64,000 nucleotides of DNA. It comes from Gammaproteobacteria bacterium. GTDB lineage: Bacteria > Pseudomonadota > Gammaproteobacteria > Pseudomonadales > Pseudohongiellaceae. Of the stretch, positions 8,677 through 17,335 are shown piece by piece. Both the position numbers and the translations under genes were made by a program. How positions within the stretch are numbered: the stretch's first letter is position 1; each line of letters starts with the position of its first letter. The notes beneath the pieces are model-generated. The model did not search any database and had not been told where the DNA came from. It worked only from the letters and a program-made list of their open reading frames with translations. The stretch is taken from assembly GCA_012960305.1 (NCBI GenBank), contig DUBM01000014.1, forward strand, positions 310,001 through 374,000. The letters are read 5' to 3'.

Positions 8677-9921
8677 ATGAATAAGAGAATTTCAGCGCCA
8701 CAAAGTTTAAGTCGCCGCAAATTGATTGGTACTGGCTTAGCTGGATTCGGCGCAATGAGTTCTTCTCTGATTGCTCCTTCTGCTCTTGCACAAGCTGCCA
8801 ATACGATTGCTGCGCAGGCTGCCGCTAATGGGAAGGTACTCGTTGTAATGGAACTTTCGGGTGGCAACGACGGCCTCAATACAGTCGTCCCCTACGGTGA
8901 CGATGCTTATTACCGACACCGACCCCAGATAGGCTTGGCAAAAAATGATCTAAGAATTCTTGATGATCACTTTGGGCTGAATCCCGGCATGGTTGGCTTT
9001 GAGCGGCTCTACAAAGATGGCAAGATGGCCATCGTCCACGGCTGCGGCTATGAAAACCCTTCGTACTCGCACTTCACGTCGATGGCATATTGGCATACAG
9101 CAGCGCCGAATAGTGGCGAGGAATACGGTTGGGTTGGTCGTTTAGCTGATTCAATGGCTCCTTCAGCGCCATCAAACTTTTTAGTTAACATTGCGGCAAG
9201 ACAATCCTTAGCGGTGAGAAGTGCGCAGCATGTGCCTGTAGTCTTTGATGCTCCTGATAGGTTTATGCGCGAATCATTTTATGAAGAGAAAGATGCCCTA
9301 GCTATGGTTCCAGACATTGGTGAAGTAGAGAATCCGTCTCGTCGATATCTATTGAACATTGCTAAAAGTGCAAATGAAGCATCAACATTAGTAAGAGAGG
9401 CTTGGTCAAATTATCGCTCTCCAATTGACTATGGTGTGACCGGTCTTGACCTGCCAAAAGTTGTCGCACTGCTTGATGCAGGACTCCCTACCAGCCTCTA
9501 CTATGTCTCCTATCGAAACAATGCTTTCGATACCCATGTGTTTCAAAATAATGTTCATCGCAGACTGCTCACCTATACCTCTGACGCGGTTTCAGCATTC
9601 GTGCAGGATCTGGATCGAATTGGAAGAGCAGATGATGTCGTGCTAATGATCTTCTCTGAATTTGGCCGCAGAGTGCCCGAAAATGTAAGTTTGGGAACCG
9701 ATCACGGAGCTGCCAATACGATGTTTGTAGTTGGAAATCCAGTTAAGGGCGGTCACTATGGTGAGCTGCCTAGTCTTACTGACCTCACGGAAGGCGATAA
9801 CCTTGCCTACACTACCGATTTCCGTCGTGTCTACCGAACAATGACCGAAGGATGGCTGGGACATGGTAATTCAACTCAACTACTCAATGGCAATTTTCAG
9901 CCATTCGATATGTTTAGTTAA
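8677..9921 (+). CDS. DUF1501 domain-containing protein, Tat-exported
   Basis: A 414-residue protein. The start carries a twin-arginine signal (SRRKLIGTGLAGFGAMSS, ending ALAQA). The mature part opens with the DUF1501 hallmark ELSGGNDGLNTVVPYGDDAY and later has IFSEFGRRVPEN and GTDHGAANTMFVVG, which resemble metal-site regions of the alkaline-phosphatase/sulfatase superfamily. The Tat signal suggests folding, perhaps with a metal, before export. It is translationally close to the DUF1800 gene (25-base gap) and almost certainly in one operon. Function is unknown; hydrolase activity is only inferred from the fold. Confidence 0.88.
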   Translation: MNKRISAPQSLSRRKLIGTGLAGFGAMSSSLIAPSALAQAANTIAAQAAANGKVLVVMELSGGNDGLNTVVPYGDDAYYRHRPQIGLAKNDLRILDDHFGLNPGMVGFERLYKDGKMAIVHGCGYENPSYSHFTSMAYWHTAAPNSGEEYGWVGRLADSMAPSAPSNFLVNIAARQSLAVRSAQHVPVVFDAPDRFMRESFYEEKDALAMVPDIGEVENPSRRYLLNIAKSANEASTLVREAWSNYRSPIDYGVTGLDLPKVVALLDAGLPTSLYYVSYRNNAFDTHVFQNNVHRRLLTYTSDAVSAFVQDLDRIGRADDVVLMIFSEFGRRVPENVSLGTDHGAANTMFVVGNPVKGGHYGELPSLTDLTEGDNLAYTTDFRRVYRTMTEGWLGHGNSTQLLNGNFQPFDMFS

Positions 9922-9926
9922 AATTG

Positions 9927-10763
9927 CTAAATTTTGAAATCGTCGGCGCTATGCCTCTCTGGCACTCTTAGTTCCTGTGGGCCCCAAATGCGATTCACTC
10001 GGCGCCCTCTTTGAACCGCAGGTCGTTCTTCAATCTCGGTAGCCCAGCGAATAACATTCTTGTAAGAGGCGACGTCGAGGAACTCCGCCGCATCGTAAAG
10101 GTTGTGCAGCACAGCTGCACCATACCAAGGGTAATTAGCAATATCGGCGATGTTGTAGTCTTCTCCGCAGAGGAAGCGATTGCTGGCTAGATTCTTATCT
10201 AATAAATCTAACTGGCGCTTTACCTCCAAGGTATAGCGGTTTATTGGATACTCCCACTTTTCTGGTGCATAGGCATAGAAATGCCCAAAACCACCACCAA
10301 GAAAAGGTGCCGCTCCCATCTGCCACATTAGCCATGACAGACACTCTGCCCGCGCAGCGGGATCAGTCGGATAAAATTCAGCAAATTTTTCTGCGAGGTA
10401 AATTAATATAGCGCCTGATTCAAATACCCGGGTTGCTGGAGTCGTGCTCTTATCTAACAATGCAGGAATTTTGGAATTAGGATTAACGGCCACAAAGCCA
10501 CTTCCGAACTGTTGGCCCTGACTGATCTTAATCAGGAAAGCATCGTACTCAGAATCGCTATGACCAAGCTCGAGCAGCTCTTCCAACATTACTGTGACTT
10601 TCACACCATTAGGTGTTGCCAGTGAGTACAACTGAAAGGGGTTTTCTCCTTCAGGAAGCTCAACTTCTTCAGCAGCTCCCGCGGTGGGTTTGTTAATACT
10701 GGCAAATTTACCACCGTTTTCTTTATCCCACTTCCAAACTTTGGGAGGACTATACTCAGACAT
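9927..10763 (-). CDS. yghU: YghU-like glutathione S-transferase (disulfide-bond oxidoreductase)
   Basis: About 278 residues, matching E. coli YghU along its full length as I recall it: PPKVWKWDKENGG at the N-terminus, LYSLATPNGVKVTVMLEE for the GSH-binding start, QQFGSGFVAVNPNSKIPAL, and GAAPFLGGGFGHFYAYAP. The C-terminal segment RPAVQRGRRVNRIWGP is also shared. The family binds two glutathiones and has disulfide-bond reductase activity. I place the start at ATG 10763, preceded by AGGGGAA, rather than the upstream TTG at 10793. It is convergent with the DUF1501 gene, only five bases away. Confidence 0.9.
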   Translation of the reverse strand: MSEYSPPKVWKWDKENGGKFASINKPTAGAAEEVELPEGENPFQLYSLATPNGVKVTVMLEELLELGHSDSEYDAFLIKISQGQQFGSGFVAVNPNSKIPALLDKSTTPATRVFESGAILIYLAEKFAEFYPTDPAARAECLSWLMWQMGAAPFLGGGFGHFYAYAPEKWEYPINRYTLEVKRQLDLLDKNLASNRFLCGEDYNIADIANYPWYGAAVLHNLYDAAEFLDVASYKNVIRWATEIEERPAVQRGRRVNRIWGPQELRVPERHSADDFKI

Positions 10764-10878
10764 TAATGATGATTCCCCTGATGACGCTGACAAGATAAGT
10801 GTGTGACTTTTGTCTCAATCTTATAAGTATCGAGATAGAATCAACACCTGCGGCTGCACCTCAATTAGGGTGGAGTTT

Positions 10879-12336
10879 TTACCGAGTTCCGGCTGGTAGT
10901 CGATAGTCTAATGGGGGCTTACGATCACCTAGTAATGGCTCGTACTCCCAGTCATCGGGAATACGTTGCTGGTGTTCTGTTTTCGCACTTTCAACCAATT
11001 GAGGATTGGTTAGCAAGTCGACTGCTGTCATTGCCAAGGTTTTGGCAGCGACTATCATTCCTTTGTTACCGATAGTGGTGCCGCCGGCTGCAATTGCCTG
11101 CCATGAGTGAGCCGAAGTACCTGGAACCCAGGTTGCTGCAGTCATACCGCCGGTTGCGACTGCCCAGCTAACATCTGCCACATCGGTAGACCCGCCACCG
11201 CCGCGCTCACTAATTGTGAGCGGTTGGATTCTGCTAGCCTCGTCAACTGGAGGAGAGTTTTCTGGTAATGCCTGTCTTAGCTCTTCAGCGAATTCTCTTT
11301 CTTTAGGTGTATAGTCGACACCGCCTACCCTCTGTAAATTTAAATAGATCGCTTCCTGCAAAGAAACGTTTGGTAGCACATTATAGATGCCGTGAATTAC
11401 TTCGAAATCCATATCGGTACCAGTTCCCATAGCAGCACCCTCTGCCGTCTTCGCAACTCGATCAAAGATTTCATTCACTTGCTCTGGATCTGGATGACGA
11501 ACGTAATAGTAAACCTCCGCAAAATCAGGGACTACGTTAGGTGCAGCACCTCCACTGGTAATAACATAGTGAATTCGAGTTTCTTGGGGCACATGCTCCC
11601 TCATCAGATTCACCATATGATTCATTGCCTCAACACCATCCAATGCAGAGCGACCGCGATTTGGAGCAGAAGCTGCATGAGCCGAGAGCCCATAGAAACG
11701 GAACTTAGCAGATTTATTCGCTAGGGAACTGCGAGCACTGGCAGAATTAGAATCACTGGGATGCCAATGCAGAATTACGTCAACATCATCGAATAGCCCC
11801 TCTCTCACCATATAGACCTTGCCCGCACCCCCTTCTTCGGCAGGAGTGCCATAAAGTCTGATCTCTCCGGGCTGCCCTGTTGCCTCCATCCATTGTTTAG
11901 TCGCGATAGCTGCAGCCACGGATCCAGTACCAAATAAATGATGACCACAGGCGTGGCCTGCTGATTTGTGATCAATCAAAGTACGCAATGGATGACGGTC
12001 TTGAGTGATCCCCGGCAGCGCATCATACTCCGCCAAAATTCCCACTACCGGACCATCTCCCCTACTCCAGTTGGCGACGAATGCGGTAGGTATTCCCGCC
12101 ACCCCATTTGTAATTTCAAACCCCGCTGCAGATAAAGTTTCAGCAAGTAAGGCTGAACTCTGCGTTTCCAAATAACCAACTTCTGCCAAGTCCCAAATTT
12201 CTTGGGCAATTTCACTATAAGCACCCGCATTACCATCTATGTAATCTGAAACAGCTGCTTTATGGTCTTGCGCCGATAGCTGACCAGGAACAAAAGCCAC
12301 TAGAAATAAAATTGAGAGAAGTTTTATTCTTAACAT
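10879..12336 (-). CDS. Exported M20 family amidohydrolase (AbgB-like)
   Basis: A 485-residue zinc peptidase/amidohydrolase. A Sec signal peptide (LLSILFLVAFVPGQLSAQ) precedes the catalytic domain. The M20 motifs are visible: WDLAEVGYLE, GILAEYDALPGI, the metal site HACGHHLFG and the catalytic Glu pair PAEEGGAGK. The lid domain follows with GLSAHAASAPNRGRSALDGV. Relatives include AbgB, which cleaves p-aminobenzoyl-glutamate. The signal peptide distinguishes this one as periplasmic. A good GGAG site precedes the start. It lies 33 bases after the VOC gene on the same strand, so they may be co-transcribed. Confidence 0.9.
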   Translation of the reverse strand: MLRIKLLSILFLVAFVPGQLSAQDHKAAVSDYIDGNAGAYSEIAQEIWDLAEVGYLETQSSALLAETLSAAGFEITNGVAGIPTAFVANWSRGDGPVVGILAEYDALPGITQDRHPLRTLIDHKSAGHACGHHLFGTGSVAAAIATKQWMEATGQPGEIRLYGTPAEEGGAGKVYMVREGLFDDVDVILHWHPSDSNSASARSSLANKSAKFRFYGLSAHAASAPNRGRSALDGVEAMNHMVNLMREHVPQETRIHYVITSGGAAPNVVPDFAEVYYYVRHPDPEQVNEIFDRVAKTAEGAAMGTGTDMDFEVIHGIYNVLPNVSLQEAIYLNLQRVGGVDYTPKEREFAEELRQALPENSPPVDEASRIQPLTISERGGGGSTDVADVSWAVATGGMTAATWVPGTSAHSWQAIAAGGTTIGNKGMIVAAKTLAMTAVDLLTNPQLVESAKTEHQQRIPDDWEYEPLLGDRKPPLDYRLPAGTR

Positions 12337-12369
12337 GGCATGGCTCCTTTTATTTGCTTAACTGTCTAT

Positions 12370-12912
12370 TTACTGAATTGCGGAAGCTGGCTCATGGCTA
12401 ACATCACTTGCATTGAGCTCTCTGGTCCATGATGCGAATTCCAACATAATGCCATCGGGATCTTGAAAATAAACGGAGCGAACGAATGTTGATTCAGTAA
12501 TTGTAGCACTAGCACCTCTTTCAGAATCATCGTGATTCACAACCTGGGTCACTTCAACACCTGCGGCTTCTAATTTCTTCTGATATTCCTCAATTTTTTC
12601 TTCCGGCACATCGAAGGCTATGTGATTCATAGATGCATGCGCCGATGCAATGGAACCCTGACCGACTATTGCTGCCGGGTGACTAACACCGGGCTGCGCA
12701 TCTGGAGCATCGGGAAACCAAAAGAAAGCGAGAGAATCTCCTTTTCCAATATCGAAGAAGAAATGTTGACCCATTCTATTGGGCAGCTCAATGGTCTTGG
12801 TCAGTGGCATTCCGAGAATTCCCGAATAAAACTCCACGGTCTTTTTCATATCTTTGCAGACTAATGCCAGATGGTTGACACCGCGTATTTCAAATTGATC
12901 ATTTATAGGCAT
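12370..12912 (-). CDS. VOC family protein (glyoxalase/dioxygenase fold)
   Basis: A 180-residue vicinal-oxygen-chelate protein. Two beta-alpha-beta units are visible: GVNHLALVCKDMKKTVEFY then FYSGILGMPLTKTIELP, and later MNHIAFDVPEEKIEEYQ with FQDPDGIMLEFASW at the end. The conserved His of the first strand (HLAL) and the Glu of LEFA match metal ligands of this fold. Members include extradiol dioxygenases and lyases, and the substrate is not predictable. AGGAT precedes the ATG. It is upstream of the M20 hydrolase on the same strand and divergent from the carboxymuconolactone-decarboxylase-like gene. Confidence 0.85.
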   Translation of the reverse strand: MPINDQFEIRGVNHLALVCKDMKKTVEFYSGILGMPLTKTIELPNRMGQHFFFDIGKGDSLAFFWFPDAPDAQPGVSHPAAIVGQGSIASAHASMNHIAFDVPEEKIEEYQKKLEAAGVEVTQVVNHDDSERGASATITESTFVRSVYFQDPDGIMLEFASWTRELNASDVSHEPASAIQ

Positions 12913-13063
12913 GTTCTATCCTTTCGTATCACACTCTTCATCTATTAAGCTTCCTATCATTAACTATATTCAAACAAAGTCAATGGCTTTCATTTCTGGT
13001 ATGGTCATCTGTTAGTTTAATCAATCGAGAAAAGTACTCTAATAATTCTATTAAGGAGAATCC

Positions 13064-13717
13064 ATGCCGCGGCTCAGAGGTGTTCCAAAAAAAGATGCAA
13101 ATGAAGCTATAGGGAAATTTTATCAGGCGCTTTTTGGTGATCGCGATCCAGTAACAGAACCAGGTACAGCGACAGGAACCCCTGGAAACTGGTGGACGGT
13201 ATTTGCATTGGTTCCGTATATTTTCGAACATGCTACAAATCACTTTGGTATGTTTGGCATGTTCGCCGAGAAAAGTGTTAGCCAATTGGATCCAATTACA
13301 AGAGAACTCGGCATTCTTCGGGCAGGGTATACACAGGGGAGCCAATTTGTATTTTCACAACACTGCAAGGCAGCGCGCCGCTTTGGGCTAAGTGACAAAA
13401 AAATTGCTGCTATCCCTCATTGGCAAGTTTCCTCACTGTTCGATGAAAAAGAGCGCGCGATTCTTGCTTGGGCTGATGCATTGATTTTACAAGGTGGTCG
13501 AGCTTCAGATGAATTGTTTGAAGCATTGCACTCACACTTGTGCGACGAGGATATTTTAGAACTCACTTACCACGTAATGGGATACAACTTACATGCAGTT
13601 TGCTGTAAAGCGCTGCGACTAGAATACGACGATGTACCCGAACGAATTCGCGAACTGCCAACCCCAGAAGAAGATGGCGAGGTCGCGGACTGGGCTGGAA
13701 CTGCATGGAAGGAGTAA
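13064..13717 (+). CDS. Carboxymuconolactone decarboxylase-like (AhpD-fold) protein
   Basis: A 217-residue all-helical protein. The segment ITRELGILRAGYTQGSQFVF then QHCKAARRFGLSDKKI matches the CMD/AhpD core, where a Cys or Glu and a His sit on adjacent helices; here only QHC is present and the redox CxxC of AhpD is absent. This favours a decarboxylase-like or unknown role rather than a peroxidase reductant. The ribosome site AAGGAGAA is excellent. It is a single gene with a convergent neighbour. The specific reaction cannot be deduced. Confidence 0.8.
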   Translation: MPRLRGVPKKDANEAIGKFYQALFGDRDPVTEPGTATGTPGNWWTVFALVPYIFEHATNHFGMFGMFAEKSVSQLDPITRELGILRAGYTQGSQFVFSQHCKAARRFGLSDKKIAAIPHWQVSSLFDEKERAILAWADALILQGGRASDELFEALHSHLCDEDILELTYHVMGYNLHAVCCKALRLEYDDVPERIRELPTPEEDGEVADWAGTAWKE

Positions 13718-13778
13718 TACTTTTTAACCCCAGCACCTGTCCTCAATACTTTTCGGAGTTACGAATAAGAACTACTTG

Positions 13779-14606
13779 TTAAATATATTCTGAAAGCCCA
13801 ATTAAGCCATTGTACTCATCAAAAGTTAAATGCTTGGCAGTTTCCTGAGGTTTACCAGTTTCAGCTAACGCGGAATAACATTCTTGTAAGGTCCTAGAAA
13901 CTGAAAGTAAGGCAGTGACCGGTCGCAATACTATTTGAAAGCCAAGGTCAGCCAGTTCATTCATTCCAGGCTCTGGGGTTTTTCCACCTTCGACCATATT
14001 AGCTATCAGCACAGCATCAGGAAATTCATTCTTGATAGTTACCATTTCTTCAATAGATTGTGGTGCTTCAATAAATAGGATATCAGCACCAGCCTTTAAA
14101 AAAGCCTCACCACGCCGAAGCGCTTCTTTCAAATCATGAGTGGCTCGACTATCTGTCCGGGCAACTACGAGGAAATGGTCTGACATTCTTGTCTTAATTG
14201 CCATGGAGATTTTAGCAACGGCTTCGTCTAGTTCTACCACCTGTTTGTTTTCCATATGACCACAACGCTTAGGACTAACTTGATCTTCAAGTTGTATAGC
14301 TTGCAAGCCGGCTTGTTCATAAGCAGAAACCAACCGCGCAACATTGTGTTCGCCACCATAACCATTGTCGCCATCCGCTATCACTGGCGTATCCCCTACT
14401 GCAGATACAATTTGCCCAGCTCTTTCGATCATTTCTGATGCGGTGACAAGGCCAATATCTGGTTTGGCTAACAACGATCCAGCAACGCCGAATCCAGACA
14501 TGTAGAGAGCTTTGAATCCTGCTTGTTTTCCAATTAAGGCAGACAAGGCATCGTATACACCTGGTATCAGAATAGTTTGCTTTGTCTTGAGAAGGTCTTT
14601 AAGCAT
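13779..14606 (-). CDS. Isocitrate lyase/PEP mutase family protein
   Basis: A 275-residue TIM-barrel enzyme. The family hallmarks are ADGDNGYGGEHNVARLV (metal-binding Asp), QLEDQVSPKRCGHM (active-site loop with the Cys) and VVARTDSRATHDLKEALRRG. Length and motif fit the oxaloacetate decarboxylase / carboxyphosphonoenolpyruvate mutase / methylisocitrate-lyase-like group. It likely cleaves or decarboxylates a 2-oxo or 2-methyl dicarboxylic acid in the cytoplasm. It follows the enoyl-CoA hydratase gene on the same strand with a 54-base gap, so an operon in acid catabolism is plausible (inference). Confidence 0.87.
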   Translation of the reverse strand: MLKDLLKTKQTILIPGVYDALSALIGKQAGFKALYMSGFGVAGSLLAKPDIGLVTASEMIERAGQIVSAVGDTPVIADGDNGYGGEHNVARLVSAYEQAGLQAIQLEDQVSPKRCGHMENKQVVELDEAVAKISMAIKTRMSDHFLVVARTDSRATHDLKEALRRGEAFLKAGADILFIEAPQSIEEMVTIKNEFPDAVLIANMVEGGKTPEPGMNELADLGFQIVLRPVTALLSVSRTLQECYSALAETGKPQETAKHLTFDEYNGLIGLSEYI

Positions 14607-14660
14607 CTTACATCCTAGTTAGCTGTTGTTAGAGATATTCACTTCAATCACTTACTTCAG

Positions 14661-15461
14661 TTATTTACCAACGAAATTCCCAGTTCTTCTTTCTGCGACA
14701 GATTTTATCCCTTCTTTATGATCTTCAGTGCGGGTTAACCAATACTGTTCACTGCCTTCAACATCTGTAGCCGCTTGCACCGCTGCAACTAAATCCGTTC
14801 GCAATTGCTCTCTTAGCGAGACGAGAGCTAAAGGTGCATTTATAGCAATTTCCTCAGCTAACTCAATAGCGGTTTGTCTGACTCCATCGACTTCAGCATA
14901 ACAATCGGCAACGCCCCACTCCATTGCAATTCTGCCATCAATTCTGCGACCAGTGAAGAACATCATATTAGCTTTCTGAGTCCCAATAATCCGTGGCAAA
15001 GTATGCGTTAAGCCGAATCCAGGCGTGAATCCTAGCTTTACAAAATTTGCGGTCATCCTGGTGTTTTCACAAACAACTCTAAAATCCGCCATCATGGCCA
15101 AGCCGAAACCACCTCCGACAGCTGCACCTTGAATAGCAGCAACCACTGGCTTTTTGTTGCCGAATAACCGAACGGCTTCGGCATAGAGTGGATTCTTGCG
15201 ATCGTTAAATTCCGTAGGAGCTGTGTGGCTCTGGGGGTTTTCTTCAGGCGTGGAGAAATGCGCACCGGCACAAAAATGTTTTCCAGCGGAGCATAAAACA
15301 ATGACGCGGCAGTCAGGGCTTTGATCAAGGTCATCGAAACAATCAGCGAGATTGCCAATGAGTTCAAGATCAAAAAAATTATTCGGCGGGCGATTGATCT
15401 CACACTGCACCACATGGTCTGACAACTGAGTAAGCAATACGTCACCGTATTTATCTTTCAT
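14661..15461 (-). CDS. Enoyl-CoA hydratase/isomerase family protein
   Basis: A 266-residue crotonase-fold protein. The oxyanion-hole segments are SAGKHFCAGAHFS and QGAAVGGGFGLAMMADFRV, followed by KLGFTPGFGLTHTLPRIIG. Where hydratases have the second catalytic Glu, the segment reads FTPGFGLT, so hydratase chemistry is not certain; an isomerase or another crotonase activity is possible. AGGAC precedes the ATG. It is the first gene of a probable two-gene unit with the isocitrate-lyase family gene. Confidence 0.87.
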   Translation of the reverse strand: MKDKYGDVLLTQLSDHVVQCEINRPPNNFFDLELIGNLADCFDDLDQSPDCRVIVLCSAGKHFCAGAHFSTPEENPQSHTAPTEFNDRKNPLYAEAVRLFGNKKPVVAAIQGAAVGGGFGLAMMADFRVVCENTRMTANFVKLGFTPGFGLTHTLPRIIGTQKANMMFFTGRRIDGRIAMEWGVADCYAEVDGVRQTAIELAEEIAINAPLALVSLREQLRTDLVAAVQAATDVEGSEQYWLTRTEDHKEGIKSVAERRTGNFVGK

Positions 15462-15553
15462 AATACTGTCCTGAAAAGTAAGAAGAAAATGGGCAATAAA
15501 ATCAAGAGTGTTTTAACAGGTAGGAAGCGCCAGCCGCAAAATGATCAAGAAAT

Positions 15554-17026
15554 CTAATTAATGCTTACGGCGCCTAAACTCCTTAGCACTTCTGCAACTT
15601 CCGGGCGAGTTCCTCTTAAGCCATTGGTGCCGGGAATAGTCTGCACTGTTTCTGCCAATACAAGAGGAGTCTGTTCTCGTTCATTGATAACTGCGATATC
15701 AGCACCGCGCAGCGCGAGGTATTGCACCACTGTCGGAAAGTTTTTTAACACAGCATGATGTATAGCTCTCTGACCTCGTTTGTCGGCCGCATTCACATCA
15801 ACACCTCGATCGATAAGAATTTTAGCGAGGGCCAGTGTATGTCGTTCTTCCGCATAAAGATCAGGCGCAGCATTGCCAATTCTATCGCGACGGTGGTCCA
15901 AAGATGAGCCGGAATTTCCCATCGCAACCTGTAAAATGGTAACCCCAGCTTCGCTCACAAAAAACGGATCAGCGCCTCGATCAAGCAAGAGCTGGACAAT
16001 TTCAACTTCTCCATACTTCGCCGCCATCCAAAAGGCATTCATACCAATAAGCTGGGAACGAACACTGTAATCAGCACTGAACCGGCGGCCAGATGTGCCG
16101 TGTTTGACTTTAGCGTTTATATCAGCACCGTGATCCAGTAACTGTTCCACCAACCCAAACTGACTTCTTAGCACTGCCGCGTGTAGTGGAGCATAACCCG
16201 CATCTGCTAAATTAGGCTCTGCTCCTGATTTTAACAAGAATAACGCAAGCTCCTCATGGCCACTGTGAGCGGCAACCAACAAGGCACTGGCCCCGGATGC
16301 TTCTGTGTCATTGACGTTGGCGCCTGCGTTTAACAAAACCTGGGTAGTCGATATATCCCCAGAGCGTGCTGCAAACATAAGTGGAGTGGACCCGCCATGG
16401 GCCATGCGAAAATTTCCGCTGGGATTAGTGTTGCCTGCAGTATTTTCTAATTGGTACCAAACTTTTGATCGAGCGTTTAAGTCTGCGCCATTATCTAGTA
16501 AAACCCTCACAACTTCTGCATGACGTTGAGCAGTTGCCCACATTAATGCCGTCTGACCTCGTTCAGTTTCTGCATGATCAATATCCGCACCGTTCTGAAG
16601 CAGAAGCAGAACCGCACTGACATTTCCAGAACGAGCGGCAGTCATCAAAGATGTTTCACCACGCTTTAGGGGCAAATTGGGATTGGCACCTGCTGTGAGC
16701 AGTAACTCAATCATCTCAGCATCACCATTTAAAGAAGCCAACCAAAGCGCAGTGGCACCAAGTTCATTGCTAACGTTTACATCAATGCCCGCACCCAGTA
16801 ATAAGTTCGCTGCATCTTGATTTTTCCTATGGGCAGCCCAATGCAATGCAGTAGCGCCATCGCCTTGAGTTTCTTGAATATCGATACCATTGCTTAAAAG
16901 CTGTCGCACAGTATTCAGGTCTGCGGATTTTATTGCTTCAATCAAAGAAGTTGGCGACGATTGAGCGAGAGCAATCGTAGTGGTGAGGAAGAACAGAAAG
17001 AAAACACTGATGGCCTTTTTTAGCAT
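15554..17026 (-). CDS. Exported ankyrin-repeat protein
   Basis: About 490 residues. From ATG 17026 a Sec signal peptide is seen (SVFFLFFLTTTIALAQ); an in-frame ATG at 17095 would bury it. The rest is a stack of about ten ankyrin repeats, with repeated units such as GATALHWAAHRKNQDAANLL and GANPNLPLKRGETSLMTAA. A break near residue 200 holds a non-repeat insert (KVWYQLENTAGNTNPSGNF). Ankyrin stacks bind partner proteins, here presumably in the periplasm. The gene is divergent from the DUF1592/DUF1552 pair, and a shared control region (17027-17335) suggests a joint role (inference). Confidence 0.87.
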   Translation of the reverse strand: MLKKAISVFFLFFLTTTIALAQSSPTSLIEAIKSADLNTVRQLLSNGIDIQETQGDGATALHWAAHRKNQDAANLLLGAGIDVNVSNELGATALWLASLNGDAEMIELLLTAGANPNLPLKRGETSLMTAARSGNVSAVLLLLQNGADIDHAETERGQTALMWATAQRHAEVVRVLLDNGADLNARSKVWYQLENTAGNTNPSGNFRMAHGGSTPLMFAARSGDISTTQVLLNAGANVNDTEASGASALLVAAHSGHEELALFLLKSGAEPNLADAGYAPLHAAVLRSQFGLVEQLLDHGADINAKVKHGTSGRRFSADYSVRSQLIGMNAFWMAAKYGEVEIVQLLLDRGADPFFVSEAGVTILQVAMGNSGSSLDHRRDRIGNAAPDLYAEERHTLALAKILIDRGVDVNAADKRGQRAIHHAVLKNFPTVVQYLALRGADIAVINEREQTPLVLAETVQTIPGTNGLRGTRPEVAEVLRSLGAVSIN

Positions 17027-17335
17027 GGGGGCAATTGTAGCCCCGAGACCAAAAGGGATTGCAGGCAGTGACTTTCTTAATTTTACAAGAATCATAGGTA
17101 TTAATCCTATGACATTAGGCCTGCTAGTTACAAGCTAGAGTTATATAGTAGGTCCAAATGCTTGAAATTGAGCCCTAGGCTCATCTGGAAAATCTACACC
17201 GCAGAATTGACACTTGGCGCTGGTAATGGCAATTTAGTAATCGGCTCAGAGACCAGAACTTCTAACAATTTCCAACGATATGCTTAGATACCGAATCAAT
17301 CACTATAACTAAAATAAAGAAGTGGCTGAAAATCT

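Noticed and set aside
13064..13717. Selenoprotein or AhpD-type peroxidase partner
   Set aside because: No in-frame UGA and no CxxC motif are present.
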